Below are positions 62,842-64,000 of a stretch of DNA of 64,000 nt, piece by piece. The translations under genes and the position numbers were made by a program. The notes below the pieces were generated by a model. It was not told the origin of the DNA. It worked only from the letters and a program-made list of their open reading frames with translations, and did no database searches. Location of the stretch: NCBI RefSeq assembly GCF_003989745.1, contig NZ_RZGS01000002.1, forward strand, positions 1-64,000, in the 5' to 3' direction. This stretch comes from Legionella septentrionalis (GTDB lineage: Bacteria > Pseudomonadota > Gammaproteobacteria > Legionellales > Legionellaceae). Within the stretch, counting starts at the first letter, position 1. The number at the start of each line of letters is the position of its first letter.

Positions 62842-63312
62842 CTATGCTTCGCCCAACTTTAAAATAAACTCCCATTCTTCTGCAGTGACTGGCAATACAG
62901 ATAACCGATTTCCCTTCCGCACCACAGGCATTTTTTCTAATTCCCGATGTCGCTTAAGCTCATCCAAAGAAATAAGGTGGGTAAATTTTTTTTTGAAACG
63001 CACATCTACCATGTACCAGCGCGGGTTTTCAGGCGTGCTTTTAAGATCTGGATGCTCGCTTGTTGGATCGTAAGCCGTATAATCCGGGTAGGGTTTGCTG
63101 ACAATTTCGGCTATGCCAATAATCCCAGGTGGATTGCAATTGGAATGATAAAAAAAAGCTAAATCGCCAGGATTCATACCATCCCGGATGAAATTACGCG
63201 CTTGATAATTGCGTACTCCATCCCATGGTGTTGTTTGCTCAGGAGCATTGCGCAGATCATCAATGCTAAAGCAATCAGGCTCAGATTTTAAAAGCCAATA
63301 GTGACGAGTCAT
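62842..63312 (-). CDS. EVE-domain protein
   Basis: 156 residues. N-terminal YWLLKSEPDCFSIDDL, then TPWDGVRNYQARNFIRDGM near 30-48, and GDLAFFYHSNCNPPGIIGIAEI. The EVE (PUA-like) fold binds modified bases in RNA or DNA. Often found as here near genes of folate metabolism. Start overlaps the stop of the upstream gene by four bases (ATGA). Confidence 0.93.
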   Translation of the reverse strand: MTRHYWLLKSEPDCFSIDDLRNAPEQTTPWDGVRNYQARNFIRDGMNPGDLAFFYHSNCNPPGIIGIAEIVSKPYPDYTAYDPTSEHPDLKSTPENPRWYMVDVRFKKKFTHLISLDELKRHRELEKMPVVRKGNRLSVLPVTAEEWEFILKLGEA

Positions 63313-63893
63313 GGTTTACTCCAATAAATATCTTGTTCGGTCGCTATAACATTCAAAGTGATGTCCCACGGTTGCGCAGGAATGGAAGGTACGCATTGAA
63401 ACGCATAGGCTACCCCGATCAGTAAAGGCTTATGACAATTTGCCAAAGTGCGATCGTAACAACCAGCTCCCATGCCTAAACGGTGGCCTTGCTTATCCAA
63501 TGCTACCGCCGGAATTAAAATAATATCGAGTTCTTTGGCTACAAAGGGCGTTTGCGTTCCAGGTGCAGGTTCAAGGATACCCAAATTATTTTTTATCAAT
63601 GTTGTCGTGGCATCAGCAGGCAAAAAAGATAACGAATCATCTTTTTTATGAATTGGAAAATAACATTTTTTTCCTTGTTGCATTGCCGTTTTCCATAAAT
63701 GCTGCAAGGATGCTTCACCATTTATCGCAAAATACAAGCCAATGCGTGAGGCTGCCAGATAAGGTGGAAATTGCAGCAAGTTCTCACAAATTTTATAAGA
63801 GGTAATTTCTTGGTAGTCGGCAGATAAATTTTTCCGCACCAAGCGATACGCATCCCTTAATTTCCGTCTGGTTTCCTCGCTCATGCTTTGCAC
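63309..63893 (-). CDS. ygfA: 5-formyltetrahydrofolate cyclo-ligase
   Basis: Converts 5-formyl-THF to 5,10-methenyl-THF. 194 residues; start at 63893 or the ATG three codons in. N-terminal LRDAYRLVRKNLS, GLYFAINGEAS near 55, ILIPAVALDKQGHRLGMGAGCYDRTL near 128. In many gammaproteobacteria the 6S RNA gene lies upstream, which would be at the window edge here, but that cannot be judged. Co-transcribed with the EVE gene. Confidence 0.93.
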   Translation of the reverse strand: MQSMSEETRRKLRDAYRLVRKNLSADYQEITSYKICENLLQFPPYLAASRIGLYFAINGEASLQHLWKTAMQQGKKCYFPIHKKDDSLSFLPADATTTLIKNNLGILEPAPGTQTPFVAKELDIILIPAVALDKQGHRLGMGAGCYDRTLANCHKPLLIGVAYAFQCVPSIPAQPWDITLNVIATEQDIYWSKP

Positions 63894-64000
63894 ACCCGTT
63901 TTTAACGCACAGAATTATTACGTGTGGCATCTTGAAGTTCAAGTTTTAATTAAGTTAGAAATCTACTAGGCAAATGAAAAAAAATCAGGTATATAGCTTG

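Noticed and set aside
63894-64000. Possible 6S RNA upstream of the 5-formyl-THF cyclo-ligase gene
   Set aside because: Location fits known gammaproteobacterial order, but only about 100 bases are in the window and no defining helix can be shown.

Overview
The window looks like a chromosomal segment of a gammaproteobacterium, most probably of the order Legionellales (Legionella, Coxiella, Aquicella or a relative). This is inferred from the moderately AT-rich sequence, the gene orders typical of gammaproteobacteria (yqgE-ruvX-pyrB, yifB/ubiK/glnK, SURF1-cox15-ctaB-sco1), and a gene resembling a Dot/Icm-type phosphatase effector. No species can be named from the sequence alone. No tRNA, insertion sequence, phage module or CRISPR array was recognised.

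Layout: 1-571 is the end of an rRNA operon (23S 3' end, 5S, terminator). 737-4957 is an efflux/ABC export operon (HlyD-type adaptor, ATPase, permease), split by about 1.1 kb holding a decayed gene on the opposite strand. 4949-7090 (minus) is a phosphatase-like effector gene with one in-frame TGA. 7175-9463 is a thiamin-salvage operon (thiE-thiM-thiD) under a TPP riboswitch. 9509-15505 holds assorted enzymes, including an unusual PncC-ThpR fusion. 16051-20158 is a cytochrome-oxidase assembly and heme A module. 20414-23073 holds rimK, a small regulator, hemH and a cold-shock gene.

From about 23.3 to 55.6 kb the window becomes an accessory, stress-flavoured region: erythromycin-esterase-like, DUF72, SDR and cation-efflux genes; cyanophycin synthetase and cyanophycinase; two zinc alcohol dehydrogenases; topoisomerase IB; pgi; hemerythrin; an M15 peptidase; DUF883 and phasin-like proteins; an FAD-Rieske oxidoreductase with a membrane-protein cluster; CsbD; several tiny hydrophilic proteins; a Q/N-rich protein; a multidomain DNA ligase D; and a Ser/Thr/Gly-rich secreted protein. 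Several of these genes have upstream -10-like motifs resembling the stationary-phase sigma (RpoS) consensus. Together they suggest a survival and storage island (nitrogen/carbon reserve, DNA repair, envelope and osmotic stress). Gene remnants at 2722-3740, 37338-37600 and 46558-46958 show ongoing gene loss.

From 55.6 to 64 kb the content returns to core genes: DUF502, HIT, FMN-binding glutamate-synthase-like, yqgE-ruvX-pyrB, yifB, ubiK, glnK/glnB, EVE and 5-formyl-THF cyclo-ligase. No complete new system is obvious. The best candidates for something undescribed are the membrane/oxidoreductase cluster at 39.3-46.5 kb, the group of small stress-type genes with RpoS-like promoters, the PncC-ThpR fusion and the TGA-interrupted effector gene.
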